A DNA stretch of 64,000 nucleotides from Streptomyces sp. V3I8 (GTDB taxonomy: Bacteria; Actinomycetota; Actinomycetes; Streptomycetales; Streptomycetaceae): NCBI RefSeq assembly GCF_030817535.1, contig NZ_JAUSZL010000004.1:124001-188000 (forward strand), given 5' to 3'. Positions 41,708 to 50,697 of this stretch are shown piece by piece; positions within the stretch are counted from its first letter, which is position 1, and each line of letters opens with the position of its first letter. The notes beneath the pieces were generated by a model, which was not told the DNA's origin, searched no databases, and saw only the letters and a list, made by a program, of their open reading frames with translations. The position numbers and the translations under genes are program-made.

Positions 41708-44503
41708 ATGACACTCGTCGAACGTGATCGGCCCATCGAACTTCTGGAACAACTGCTCTCCCAAAGCTCCACCGGCCGCGGTCAGGTAGCCCTGATCAGC
41801 GGCGGTCTGGCAAGCGGCAAGACCGCGTTGCTCGACGCGTTCACCGACCACGCCGCGGCGTCGGGGGCCCTGGTCCTCAGCGCCACCGGCTCACGGGCCG
41901 AACGCACCCTGCAGATGGGGGTGCTGGACCAGCTGTTCCGCAGCCCGGGGCTGCCGCCGCAGGTCGCCGAGCACGCGGCCGCCATGGTGACGGTCTCCGC
42001 GCAGGTCCCCGACGAAGAGGACCTGGACCCCGTCACGATCCGCCAGTCGCACGTGACCCGGGTGCACGGCATCTGCTCGGTGCTGCTCGACCTGGCACGC
42101 GAACGCCCCCTGGTGATCGCCGTGGACGACCTCCAGTTCGTGGACGGCGTCTCGCTGCAGGTGCTGCTGTACCTGCAGCGCCGGATCCGGGCGGCGCGCG
42201 TGATGATGGTCTTCAGCGAGTGGGACCACCGGCACACCTCGCTGCCGCGCTCCCACGCGGAGCTCACCCGGCGCCCGCACTACCTGGTCAAACTCCCCCT
42301 GCTCAGCGAGGAGGGGGTGGCGCAGCTGGCCGCCGGGCACCTGGAGCCGGCCGTGGCGCTGCAGGCCGCGCCGCGGCTGCACCAGTGGAGCGGCGGCAAC
42401 CCGCTGCTGGTGCGCGCCCTGCTGCAGGACGGATCCGCGTACGCCGCCGAGGGCCCCGCCCCGGGCAGCGCCTTCGGGCGGGCGGTGCTCAGCTGCCTGC
42501 ACCGCTGGGAGCCGCTGCTGCCGGAGGTGGCGCGGGCGCTGGCGGTCCTGGGCGACTACTCCTCGCCCTCGATGGTGCGCCGGCTGATCGGCGTCGGGCG
42601 TGACACCGCGGCGCAGGTCGTGGGCGTGCTCCAGGAGGCGGGGCTGCTCCAGGGGCATCTCTTCCGCCATCCGGCGGCCCGCACGGCGGTGCTCAACAGC
42701 CTCAAGCCGGCCGACCGGGCGCTGCTGCACCTGCGGGCCGCCTCGATCCTGCACGAGCACGGCATCGCGGCGTCCGAGGTGGCGCAGCACCTGGTCGCGG
42801 CGGACAGCGGCGAGGGCCAGTGGGCCGCGGACACCCTGCGGGAGGCCGCCCAGGAGGCGCTGGCGGTCAACCGGCCCGAGTTCGCGGTGCAGTGCCTGAC
42901 GCTCGCGCTGGGCGCGTGCTGCGACGAGCAGTCCCGTACGGCCGTGCGCAGGGCGCTGATGCGCATCGAGTGGCGTGCCAATCCCAGCGCCGCCGCCCGG
43001 CACCTGGCGCCCCTGCACAAGGCGCTGCGCGCCGGGGACCTGCCCGGCCGGGACGCGGTCCTGCTGGTGCGTCACCTGCTGTGGCAGGGCAGCCCGGAGG
43101 CGGAGACCGTGGCCGGGGACGTGCTGCGCGACGCGAACGAGCAGACCGACACCGAGGCGACGGCCGAGCTGCGGCTGGCGCACGAGTGGATCCACGGCGG
43201 CCAGCGCAGGCTGCCCCCCGACAGCGGTCCCGCCGCCCTGCCGACGCTGAGCAGGAAACCGGGCAAGGCCCACGGGAACCTGTGGATGCAGGCGGGCGCG
43301 ACCCTCACCACGGCGCTGTCCGCACGCGGCAGCAGCAGCCGGGTCGTGGACAACGCCGAGCACATCCTGCGCAGCTGCCAGCTGACCGACCGGACCCTGG
43401 AAGCGGTCGCCAGCTCGCTGTCCGCCCTGCTCTACGCGGGAAGACCCGACCTGGCGGCCACCTGGTGCGACTCCCTGTCGCAGGATGCCGAGCGGCACGG
43501 GGCGACCACCTGGCAGGCGGTGCTGACCGCGCTGCGCGCGGAGATCCACCTGCTGCAGGGCAATGCGGCCGAGGCGGCCGCGCTGGCCCGCGGCGCACTG
43601 GACCAACTGCCGGTGCAGGGCTGGGGCGTGGTGATCGGGCTGCCGCTGTCGACGGCCATCCTGGCGGACGTGGCGACGGGCCAGCACACGCCGCTGCCCG
43701 AGCGTGCCGTGCCGCCCGCGATGTTCGACACGGTGTTCGGGCTGCGCTATCTGCACGCCCGCGGTCACCGGCACCTGGCCGGCGACCGGCTGCTGGCCGC
43801 GGTCAACGACTTCCAGCGGTGCGGCGACCTGATGCAGGAGCGCGGCACCGACCTGCCGACCGTGGTGCCCTGGCGCAGCGACCTGGCCGAGGCGCACCTG
43901 CGGATGAACCAGACGCAGACGGCCCGGCAGCTGGTGGAGGAGGAGCTGCGCCGGCCGGGGGCCGACAACGCCCGGGTGCAGGGTCACGCGCTGCGGGTGC
44001 TCGCCGCCGCCAGCGATCCCAAGCTGCGGTCCGCGCTGCTGCGCAGGGCCGTGGACGCGCTGCAGGAGTCGGGCGACCGGCTGGAGCTGGCGGGCGCGCT
44101 CGACGAGCTGAGCCAGGTGCACCACAAGCAGGGCCACTACCGCCGGGCGCGGGTGGTGGCACGTCAGGCGGCGCAGGAGGCGCGCGCCCACCATGTGCAG
44201 GAGCTGCTGACCCGCGGTCCGCTGCACGCGGAGCCGGCCGGTGATACGGAATCGGCCGTTTCTGTCTCCGAGTCGGTGCTGAGCGACGCCGAGCGCAGGG
44301 TCGCCACCCTGGCCGCGCTGGGTCACACCAACCGGGAGATCAGCCGCCGGCTGTTCATCACGATCAGCACCGTCGAGCAGCATCTGACGCGGGTGTACCG
44401 CAAACTCAACGTCAACGGCCGGGCCGATCTCCCCGCCGGCCTGACGCTGCACCGCGAACACACCTCCGTCAGCGCCGGTCCGCAGAATTCGCAGGCATGC
44501 TGA
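41708..44503 (+). CDS. LAL-family LuxR transcriptional regulator 1
   Basis: A 931-residue large ATP-binding LuxR-type regulator, the class that activates many polyketide clusters. The Walker A motif ISGGLASGKTALLDAF is near residue 30, a Walker B region VIAVDDLQFVDGVS near 140, and a long helical-repeat middle follows. The C-terminal LuxR helix-turn-helix is ERRVATLAALGHTNREISRR and then VEQHLTRVYRKLNV at about 865-920. GGGGAGG precedes the ATG at 41708. The Walker A has Leu-Ala-Ser where most have a Gly-rich loop, but Lys and Thr remain. It is downstream of the mycofactocin operon and palindromic site A. Confidence 0.93.
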   Translation: MTLVERDRPIELLEQLLSQSSTGRGQVALISGGLASGKTALLDAFTDHAAASGALVLSATGSRAERTLQMGVLDQLFRSPGLPPQVAEHAAAMVTVSAQVPDEEDLDPVTIRQSHVTRVHGICSVLLDLARERPLVIAVDDLQFVDGVSLQVLLYLQRRIRAARVMMVFSEWDHRHTSLPRSHAELTRRPHYLVKLPLLSEEGVAQLAAGHLEPAVALQAAPRLHQWSGGNPLLVRALLQDGSAYAAEGPAPGSAFGRAVLSCLHRWEPLLPEVARALAVLGDYSSPSMVRRLIGVGRDTAAQVVGVLQEAGLLQGHLFRHPAARTAVLNSLKPADRALLHLRAASILHEHGIAASEVAQHLVAADSGEGQWAADTLREAAQEALAVNRPEFAVQCLTLALGACCDEQSRTAVRRALMRIEWRANPSAAARHLAPLHKALRAGDLPGRDAVLLVRHLLWQGSPEAETVAGDVLRDANEQTDTEATAELRLAHEWIHGGQRRLPPDSGPAALPTLSRKPGKAHGNLWMQAGATLTTALSARGSSSRVVDNAEHILRSCQLTDRTLEAVASSLSALLYAGRPDLAATWCDSLSQDAERHGATTWQAVLTALRAEIHLLQGNAAEAAALARGALDQLPVQGWGVVIGLPLSTAILADVATGQHTPLPERAVPPAMFDTVFGLRYLHARGHRHLAGDRLLAAVNDFQRCGDLMQERGTDLPTVVPWRSDLAEAHLRMNQTQTARQLVEEELRRPGADNARVQGHALRVLAAASDPKLRSALLRRAVDALQESGDRLELAGALDELSQVHHKQGHYRRARVVARQAAQEARAHHVQELLTRGPLHAEPAGDTESAVSVSESVLSDAERRVATLAALGHTNREISRRLFITISTVEQHLTRVYRKLNVNGRADLPAGLTLHREHTSVSAGPQNSQAC

Positions 44504-44693
44504 TCACGGCGCCGGCCGGCCCCGGTGGCTCGGGGACCTTCGCAGGTCCGGCGCCGTGCCGCGGTCGCGCCCCGGAAGGCGGTGCCTCTTCGCTGCCGGT
44601 AATCAGCCAGATGCGCCGCCGGGGTGCTCGGTACACCCCAACAGTGAATCCAGACCCCTCTCCAACGTCGGCCGGGCCTGCCACCATGGAGGC

Positions 44694-44816
44694 ATGTCGT
44701 CGTCCGAGCCGTGCCGGATGGTCGTGGGGGCGGCCACCTGTCAAAGACATGGAACGGCGGACTGCGCGGGGTCCGCGGGGAGGCAATCGTGGCCATTCGA
44801 CCCGAGCCGGGCGTGA
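44694..44816 (+). CDS. possible small Cys-containing peptide before a PqqD-like gene
   Basis: A 40-codon frame starts MSSSEPCRMVVGAATCQRHG and ends in WPFDPSRA, with three cysteines. It overlaps the PqqD-like gene by 28 bases in another frame. GGAGG lies too close to the ATG. A RiPP-type precursor is conceivable but there is little support. Confidence 0.2.
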   Translation: MSSSEPCRMVVGAATCQRHGTADCAGSAGRQSWPFDPSRA

Positions 44817-45058
44817 CGGCGGTCGTCCTGGAGAACGGGTACCTGGAGTTGTACTCACAGCACTCGGGGACCCGGATCTGCTGGGGGCCGGTGAACACGG
44901 CGATGTGGCTCGCCATCCGCCAGCACGACGGACAGCTGGACGCGGCGGCCGATCTGCTGGCGACGCTGTGGGACGTGGACCCGCTGTACATGCGCTCGGA
45001 TCTCGATGTGTGGGTGAGTGAGCTCGGCGATGCCGGGCTGGTGCGCAACGAGCCCTGA
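44789..45058 (+). CDS. PqqD-like protein 1 (RRE fold)
   Basis: An 89-residue PqqD-family protein. It starts at a GTG with GGGGAGG upstream: VAIRPEPGVTAVVLENGYLE, then a middle helix AMWLAIRQHDGQLDAAADLL and a final WVSELGDAGLV. PqqD-like domains bind the leader of a peptide precursor for a modifying enzyme. No radical SAM or cyclase gene is next to it, and mftB already serves the mycofactocin system. A GGGGTG...CACCCC inverted repeat lies upstream at 44621-44639. It is paired, convergent, with a close homologue at 45120. Confidence 0.8.
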   Translation: MAIRPEPGVTAVVLENGYLELYSQHSGTRICWGPVNTAMWLAIRQHDGQLDAAADLLATLWDVDPLYMRSDLDVWVSELGDAGLVRNEP

Positions 45059-45119
45059 GCGGGCACGGCGGACAGGTGCCCCGGCGGCGGGGCCGGGGCG
45101 CGGATCAGGCGGCGCGGGG

Positions 45120-45386
45120 TCAGGGCTCGGTGCGCACCAGCCCGGCGGCGCCCAGTTCGTCCGCCCACATCTCCAGTTCCGCGTGAATGAGAACGGATTC
45201 CGAATTCCACAGCACGGACAGGGCGTCGGCGGCCTCGCCCAGGTTTCCGTCGTGCTGGCGCAATGCGATCCACATGGCGGCGGCGAGCGGCGCGAACTTG
45301 TGTGTCTCGCCGCTGCTCGTGAGCAGGAGGAGTTCCCCGCTTTCCAGCACGGTGGCCGTCACCCCCGGCTCGGGTCGAACTCGCAT
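45120..45386 (-). CDS. PqqD-like protein 2 (RRE fold)
   Basis: An 88-residue homologue of the PqqD-like protein at 44789, on the opposite strand and convergent to it. It begins MRVRPEPGVTATVLESGELL, with AMWIALRQHDGNLGEAADAL in the middle and WADELGAAGLVRTEP at the end. AAGGAGGGGGG precedes the ATG. The pair shares overall pattern and length, so it looks like a duplication followed by inversion. Its peptide partner is unknown. It could belong to an unseen RiPP step or to a non-peptide role such as carrier-protein binding. Confidence 0.8.
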   Translation of the reverse strand: MRVRPEPGVTATVLESGELLLLTSSGETHKFAPLAAAMWIALRQHDGNLGEAADALSVLWNSESVLIHAELEMWADELGAAGLVRTEP

Positions 45387-45756
45387 GGATCCCCCCTCCT
45401 TGCGGCAATCCACGCGCCCGGCTAGCCGAGGGGGTGCAAAAACGCAAGAGGCCGAAAAAGGCCGCTTCGGCGGCGACACCACGGACAGTTACTTTAATCG
45501 GGAACAGACCCTGAGACGTCGGTGAACCGTGGGATGCTCGGCCGACCGGGTGCGCGGGGCGCCTGTCGCGCAAGAGTGCGCCCGCGACGGTCGGGAGACA
45601 GTCTGGACCGACATTCTTATTTTATCTGCAGTTTACAGAGACGTAAAGAGCAGTAGCGGAGAGTTCCGGCGGAAGTGAACTGCGTTCGGGGAATCGGGGA
45701 GAAAACGGCAGGGGCACCGCGACCGCGCGGTGCCCCTGCCGTGCTTCGGCCGGCGG
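45387..45756. other. AT-richer intergenic region
   Basis: About 370 bp with tracts unusually low in GC for this genome (near 45440-45500 and 45610-45660). It contains the promoter side of PqqD-like gene 2 and the thioesterase terminator at 45705-45742. I see no gene. Confidence 0.55.
45705..45742 (-). terminator. rho-independent terminator of the type II thioesterase gene
   Basis: A perfect 17-bp stem ACGGCAGGGGCACCGCG / CGCGGTGCCCCTGCCGT with an ACCG loop. On the minus strand it is followed by TTTTC. Confidence 0.85.
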
Positions 45757-46527
45757 CTAGCGGTGTCCGGAGGCGGGCGTCTGCGACAGGTGACCGGAGA
45801 TCTCGGACATCACGGCGGCGGCGTGGGAGTTGAGGAAGAAGTGCCCGCCGGTGAAGCGGCTCACCCGGAACGGCCCGTTCGTGTGCTCCTGCCAGGCGTC
45901 CGCCTCCTCGGGGGTCACCTGCGGGTCCTCCTCGCCGACGAGGGCGAGCACCGGGCAGTTCAGCCGCGGTCCGCCGGTGAAGCGGTAGGTCTCCGCGGCG
46001 CGGTAGTCGTTGCGGACGGCCGGCAGGATCATGCGCAGGATCTCCGGGTCGCCCAGCACCTGGGTGTCGGTGCCGCTGAGCTTCTTCAGCTCCTCGATGA
46101 GGGTGTCGTCGCCGGCCAGGTGGACGGCTTCGTCCCGGAAGCGCGAGGGGGCGCGCCGGCCCGAGGCGAACAGTCCCCGCAGGACCACGCCCCGGCTCTC
46201 GAGCCGCAGGGCGACCTCGAAGGCCAGGGACGCGCCCATGCTGTGGCCGAAGAGGGCCAGCGGGCGGTCCGCCCACGGCAGCAGTTCCTCCACCACGGCG
46301 TCGGCGAGCCCGGCGACGGTGTCGATGCAGGGCTCGCCGCGGCGGTCCTGGCGGCCCGGGTACTGCACGGACAGCACGTCGACGTGCGGCGACATGGCCC
46401 GTGAGACCGGGAAGTAGAAGGTGGCCGAGCCTCCCGCGTGGGGGAAGCAGACCAGCCGCACGGGCGCTTCGGGCGCCGGATGGAACCGGCGGATCCACGC
46501 GCCGGTGCCGGCGGATGATCCAGTCAT
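45757..46527 (-). CDS. type II (editing) thioesterase
   Basis: A 256-residue external thioesterase of the kind found in polyketide and nonribosomal peptide loci, where it clears misloaded acyl groups from carrier proteins. The alpha/beta-hydrolase features are VCFPHAGGSATFYFPVSRAM near residue 25, nucleophile elbow FGHSMGASLAFE near 94, an Asp in LVGEEDPQVTPEEADAW near 200, and the final His in FTGGHFFLNSHA. GAGAGGAAG precedes the ATG at 46527. It is divergent from the second LAL regulator, and a strong terminator follows. Its presence supports an active PKS pathway. Confidence 0.93.
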   Translation of the reverse strand: MTGSSAGTGAWIRRFHPAPEAPVRLVCFPHAGGSATFYFPVSRAMSPHVDVLSVQYPGRQDRRGEPCIDTVAGLADAVVEELLPWADRPLALFGHSMGASLAFEVALRLESRGVVLRGLFASGRRAPSRFRDEAVHLAGDDTLIEELKKLSGTDTQVLGDPEILRMILPAVRNDYRAAETYRFTGGPRLNCPVLALVGEEDPQVTPEEADAWQEHTNGPFRVSRFTGGHFFLNSHAAAVMSEISGHLSQTPASGHR

Positions 46528-47088
46528 GGCTTCTCGGCTTCCTCTCGGGTGCTGCCGTCCGGACCCCGCCGGCCCGGTGCCCGGACGGCTCCACGGCCGC
46601 GGGCCGCGGGGCCGCCGCGCCGCAATTGCGGGTTCACCGAAAGGAGCGGGCGTGTTCCGATTCCCGACACCGACGTGTGTGCGGAGCCGCGGGTTTCATG
46701 ACCTTCGTAAAAGAAAGGCAAAAAAACGGCAAGGGTGTTCCGGGTTGTCCCGGCATCTCATTCAATCTGTCTGTGCATGAACGCCACCAGAGGGGGGAAC
46801 CCCCTACTCTGCGGATGAATCCCCCTACGCGTGCACCGATTCGCGTGAAGGCAGCTTCCGGGAATCCGTCAAGCATGTGGAAGTTCATGGCGGTTCGGTA
46901 CGCATCGGCATCCGAAAATGGCGTGAATTCTTCCCGGCACTTAATGCCCTGCAGGTTCTGGCCACTGCGCTCGAGTTGGAGTAGACCTAGTCTCGAATCG
47001 TTCACATGTACCGTCCATTCTTCATCCACCGGTGCCGCGCGAGCGGCCGGCGGGTGGCGGACGGTTTCCATGACATTCGGGGGCTTCG
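46528..47088. promoter_or_regulatory. divergent promoter region of the thioesterase and LAL2 genes
   Basis: About 560 bp, lower in GC than its surroundings. CCCCTA (TAGGGG on the minus strand) occurs at 46801-46806 and 46822-46827, 21 bp apart, two helical turns. Both face the thioesterase gene. A poly-A tract lies near 46720. No gene is supported. Confidence 0.55.
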
Positions 47089-49860
47089 GTGACGCTGGTC
47101 GGTCGCGACTCGGTACTGCACACACTGCACGACGCACTGGAGAGATGCGTGCCGGGGGAGGCGCACACCGTTCTGGTGGAGGGGGCGGCGGGGTGCGGCA
47201 AGAGCGAGCTGCTGGACACCTTCGCCGAGCGGGCGTCGGGACAGGGGGCGCTGGTGCTGCAGGCCGTCGGATCGGCGGCCGAGCGCACGCTGGCGCTGGG
47301 GGTGATGCACCAGCTGGCCTCCTGCGCCTCGCCCGGTTCGCTGCCGGTGCCCGCGGCGGCCGGCAGTGAGCTGTCGCGGACCGCGGCCATGCACGCGTTC
47401 TGCGCGGCCCTGCGGACCCTGACCGCCCGGACGCCGGTGGTGGCCTGCGTGGACGACCTGCACCACGTGGACGACGCCTCGCTGCGCTTCTTGGCCCACA
47501 TCCTGCGCCACGCGCGGTCGGCGGCGTTCCTGCTGGTCGTCGCCGGGCCCGTGCACGACAGCCGGCGCCACCGCGACTTCCGTACGGAGCTGCTGCGGCG
47601 TACGAACGTCACCCTCACCCGCCTGGAGCTGTTCACCCTGGCGCAGACGGGTTCCGCGCTGGCCGGCCGCGGCCGGACCGGGCGCGACGCGAAGCTCGTG
47701 GGCGCCCTGCACGCGCACAGCGGCGGCAATCCGCTGCTGCTGCGGGCGCTGGCGGAGGAGTACGAGTGGGCGGCCCCGCAGGCCGCCGCCGCGGCCGCCG
47801 GCGGCGGGCCGCACCGCCCCTTCCCGGCCGTGGACGGCCTGTTCGTGGCGGCGGTCGACAGCTGCCTGCGCCGCAGCGGCGCCGGGGCGCCGCAGGTCGC
47901 GCAGGCCCTGGCGGTCCTCGACGGCGAGGGCAGCGACCAGGAGCTGGGCCGGCTGGTGGAGCTGCCGGCCGCGGACGTGGCCCGCGCGCTGGCCTCGATC
48001 ACCGCCGCGGGCATCGTGGAGCAGCGGCGTTTTCGCCACCCGGTCGTCGCGGCGGCGCTGCTGGACCGGATGGATCCGGCCGAGCGCGCGCTGCTGCACC
48101 GGCGGGCCGGGGAGGTCCTGCACGCCGGCGGGCAGCCCAGCGGCAAGGTGGCCCGGCACCTGGTGGCGGCCCAGCACGAGGGCGGCCGGCTGCCCGGGGC
48201 CGCCTGGGTGAGTGACGTGCTGCGCGAGGCCGCCGAGCAGCTGGTCGCCGCGGACGACATACGCCAGGCCGCAGCCGTCCTCGAACTGGCCCACGCGGGC
48301 AGCGCCGACGAACAGCAGCGCGCGGAGATCAAGACCCGGCTGGCGTCGGTCACCTGGCGGTTCAACCCCTCGGCGGCCGAGCAGCACCTGTCGGCGCCGC
48401 TGGGCATGCTGCGCGAGGGCGGGCTGGGGGTCGAGCGGATGGAGCCGCTGGCCGCGGCCCTGGCCACGCAGGGCCGGGTGGCGGAGGCCAACGAGGTGGG
48501 CGCGCACATCAGCGCGGCGCTGGGCACCGAGTACGGCTCGCGCGCCGAGAGCGGCGAGCGGCAGCTGTCCGACGGCCCGCAGGACCGCGAGGCGGCCCGC
48601 AGCGAAAGGATTCTGCAGAGCACGGTGCTGCAGGACTCCACGCTGCTGGCGCTGGTGCGGGCCATCCGCACGCTGGTGCACTGCGAGCAGCCCGAGCGGG
48701 CCGCGACCTGGTGCGGTCAGCGGCTGGAGGAGGCGGCCCGCTGCAACGCCCCCACCTGGCAGGCGACGTTCGCCACGCTGCACGCCGAGGCGCTGCTGCG
48801 CCTGGGCGACCTGCCCGGGGCCAAGGAGTACGCGCTGCTGGCGCTGGAGTTCCTGCCCCAGCGCAGCGGCAACGCCTTCGCGGGCAGTCCCACCGCCCAT
48901 CTGATCCGGGCGCACACGGGCATGGGCCGGCACGCGGAGGCGGCCGCCCAGCTCGAACAGCCGGTGCCCGACACGCTCTTTCGCAGTGTGCACGGACTGG
49001 CCTACCTGCGCGCCCGCGGTCTGCACTGGCTGGCCACCGGCCAACTGCGCGCCGCACTGGCCGACTTCCTGGAGGTGGGCCGGCTGGCCCGGGAGTGGGG
49101 CATGGACCGGCCCGCCGTGCTGGCCTGGCGCGGCGACGCCGCGGAGGCCCTGCTGCAGCTCGGGGACCAGGAGCGGGCGGAGAAGCTGATCATGCAGCAG
49201 CTGGCCGGTCCCGACGCCCGCAGGTCCTGGGTGCGCGGGACGTCGCTGCGGCTGCGGGCGGCCCTGCAGCCCCCGCAGGCCCGCGTCCCCGTGCTCCACC
49301 AGGCGGTGGAGGAGCTGCGCAAGTCCGGGGACCGGGTGGAACTGGCCAGGGCGCTGGCCGATCTCGGCCAGGTGCTCCAGGAGCTCGGCGACGCCGCCCA
49401 GGCCGGGGTGTTCTCCCGGCAGGCGTGGGGGCTGGCCGAGAACTGCGGTGCGCGCCCGCTGCGCGAGCGGATCCTGCCGGGCGCCGTGGGCGAGCGGGCG
49501 CCGGCGGGCCGCGCGCCGCGGACGCCGGCGGCGGGCGAGAGCGAGTACCGGCTGAGCGAGTCCGAGCGGCGGGTGGCCACCCTGGCGGCCCGCGGCTACA
49601 CCAACCGCCAGATCTCGCGCGAGCTGTACATCACCGTCAGCACCGTGGAGCAGCACCTGACCCGGGTCTACCGCAAGCTGAGCATCACCAGGCGCCAGGA
49701 CCTGCCGGCCGATCTGCAGCTCGCCGCGCGCGAGGCCGCCTCCCGCGAGAGCGCCCCGGCGGCGCCGGGTGCCACCCCTATCCCGGCGCGTAGGGGTGTG
49801 CTGGGTACACCCGCGCACTCGGGTGCTGCGCCCATCGCGGCGCCCGCGCGCCGTCCGTAG
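47089..49860 (+). CDS. LAL-family LuxR transcriptional regulator 2
   Basis: A 923-residue regulator built like LAL1: Walker A VEGAAGCGKSELLDTF near residue 27, Walker B region VVACVDDLHHVDDASL near 122, a long helical-repeat region, and the LuxR domain ERRVATLAARGYTNRQISRE then VEQHLTRVYRKLSI near 825-880. It is probably a paralogue of LAL1 and could act with it. The GTG at 47089 is the likely start. The 3' end of the gene carries an inverted repeat CACCCCTA/TAGGGGTG (49773-49798) that lies upstream of the ABC exporter. It is divergent from the type II thioesterase. Confidence 0.93.
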   Translation: MTLVGRDSVLHTLHDALERCVPGEAHTVLVEGAAGCGKSELLDTFAERASGQGALVLQAVGSAAERTLALGVMHQLASCASPGSLPVPAAAGSELSRTAAMHAFCAALRTLTARTPVVACVDDLHHVDDASLRFLAHILRHARSAAFLLVVAGPVHDSRRHRDFRTELLRRTNVTLTRLELFTLAQTGSALAGRGRTGRDAKLVGALHAHSGGNPLLLRALAEEYEWAAPQAAAAAAGGGPHRPFPAVDGLFVAAVDSCLRRSGAGAPQVAQALAVLDGEGSDQELGRLVELPAADVARALASITAAGIVEQRRFRHPVVAAALLDRMDPAERALLHRRAGEVLHAGGQPSGKVARHLVAAQHEGGRLPGAAWVSDVLREAAEQLVAADDIRQAAAVLELAHAGSADEQQRAEIKTRLASVTWRFNPSAAEQHLSAPLGMLREGGLGVERMEPLAAALATQGRVAEANEVGAHISAALGTEYGSRAESGERQLSDGPQDREAARSERILQSTVLQDSTLLALVRAIRTLVHCEQPERAATWCGQRLEEAARCNAPTWQATFATLHAEALLRLGDLPGAKEYALLALEFLPQRSGNAFAGSPTAHLIRAHTGMGRHAEAAAQLEQPVPDTLFRSVHGLAYLRARGLHWLATGQLRAALADFLEVGRLAREWGMDRPAVLAWRGDAAEALLQLGDQERAEKLIMQQLAGPDARRSWVRGTSLRLRAALQPPQARVPVLHQAVEELRKSGDRVELARALADLGQVLQELGDAAQAGVFSRQAWGLAENCGARPLRERILPGAVGERAPAGRAPRTPAAGESEYRLSESERRVATLAARGYTNRQISRELYITVSTVEQHLTRVYRKLSITRRQDLPADLQLAAREAASRESAPAAPGATPIPARRGVLGTPAHSGAAPIAAPARRP
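49773..49798. promoter_or_regulatory. TAGGGGT inverted-repeat site before the ABC exporter
   Basis: CACCCCTA (49773-49780) and TAGGGGTG (49791-49798) form a perfect 8-bp inverted repeat with a 10-bp spacer, inside the end of the LAL2 gene and 108 bp before the ABC ATPase gene. GGGTACACCC follows. Confidence 0.6.
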
Positions 49861-49905
49861 CGTCTTTCCCGAAGGCGCACCGGGCGCCGTTGGAGGAGAC
49901 TGCAG

Positions 49906-50697
49906 ATGTCCAGGTTGAAGCACCGGGCGCCCGCCGGGAGCAGCGATGCGCTGCGCCTCGAATCGGTCAGCAGGGTCTACGGCACGGGTGCCGGTGCCGT
50001 GCGGGCCCTGGACGACGTGTCGCTGACGCTGGCGCCCGGCACGTTCACCGCGGTGATGGGGCCCTCCGGTTCGGGCAAGAGCACGCTGCTGCAGTGCGCG
50101 GCGGGCCTGGACCGTCCCACCTCCGGCCGGGTGTTCGTGGACGGCGGGGAGATGGCCGCCGGCAGCGAGGCCCGGCTGACGAGGTTCCGCCGCGAGCGGA
50201 TCGGCTTCGTCTTCCAGCACTTCAACCTGCTGCCCATGCTGACGGTCCTGCAGAACGTGACGCTCCCGCTGCGGCTGGCCGGCAAGCGCATCGACCGGGC
50301 GCGCTGCCGTGCGGTGCTGGAGCGGGTGGGGCTGGGCGACCGGCTGGACCACCTGCCCTCGCAGCTGTCCGGCGGCCAGCAGCAGCGGGTGGCCATCGCC
50401 CGCGCCCTGGTCACCGAACCGCGTGTGGTCTTCGCCGACGAGCCGACCGGCGCGCTGGACACCCGCAGCGCCCGGGACGTGCTGGGGCTGCTGCAGGAGG
50501 CCGTGCGCTCCTACGGGCAGGCCGTCGTGATGGTCACCCACGACCCGGTGGCCGCCTCCTACGCGGACAGCGTGCTCTTCCTCGCCGACGGCCAGCTGGT
50601 GGGCATGATGGAGCGCCCGGGCGCCGAGGCGATCGCCGAGCGGATGACCCACCTGGGCGACGAAGTGGCCCGGCGCCGTGTGACGGCGGGTGCATGA
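49906..50697 (+). CDS. ABC transporter ATP-binding protein (MacB/LolD type)
   Basis: A 263-residue ATPase with Walker A GPSGSGKSTLLQCAAGLD near residue 56, Q-loop FVFQHFNLLPML near 102, signature LSGGQQQRVAIARAL near 158 and Walker B VVFADEPTGALD near 175. These match the MacB/LolD/FtsE class that works with FtsX-like permeases. It shares ATGA with the permease gene that follows. Together they probably export a product of the locus or serve self-resistance. GGAGGAG precedes the ATG. Confidence 0.95.
   Translation: MSRLKHRAPAGSSDALRLESVSRVYGTGAGAVRALDDVSLTLAPGTFTAVMGPSGSGKSTLLQCAAGLDRPTSGRVFVDGGEMAAGSEARLTRFRRERIGFVFQHFNLLPMLTVLQNVTLPLRLAGKRIDRARCRAVLERVGLGDRLDHLPSQLSGGQQQRVAIARALVTEPRVVFADEPTGALDTRSARDVLGLLQEAVRSYGQAVVMVTHDPVAASYADSVLFLADGQLVGMMERPGAEAIAERMTHLGDEVARRRVTAGA

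Noticed and set aside
46634..47137. A 167-residue minus-strand frame between the thioesterase and LAL2 genes
   Set aside because: It lacks a ribosome binding site and conserved motifs, and lies over AT-richer DNA that looks like a divergent promoter region with paired CCCCTA sites.
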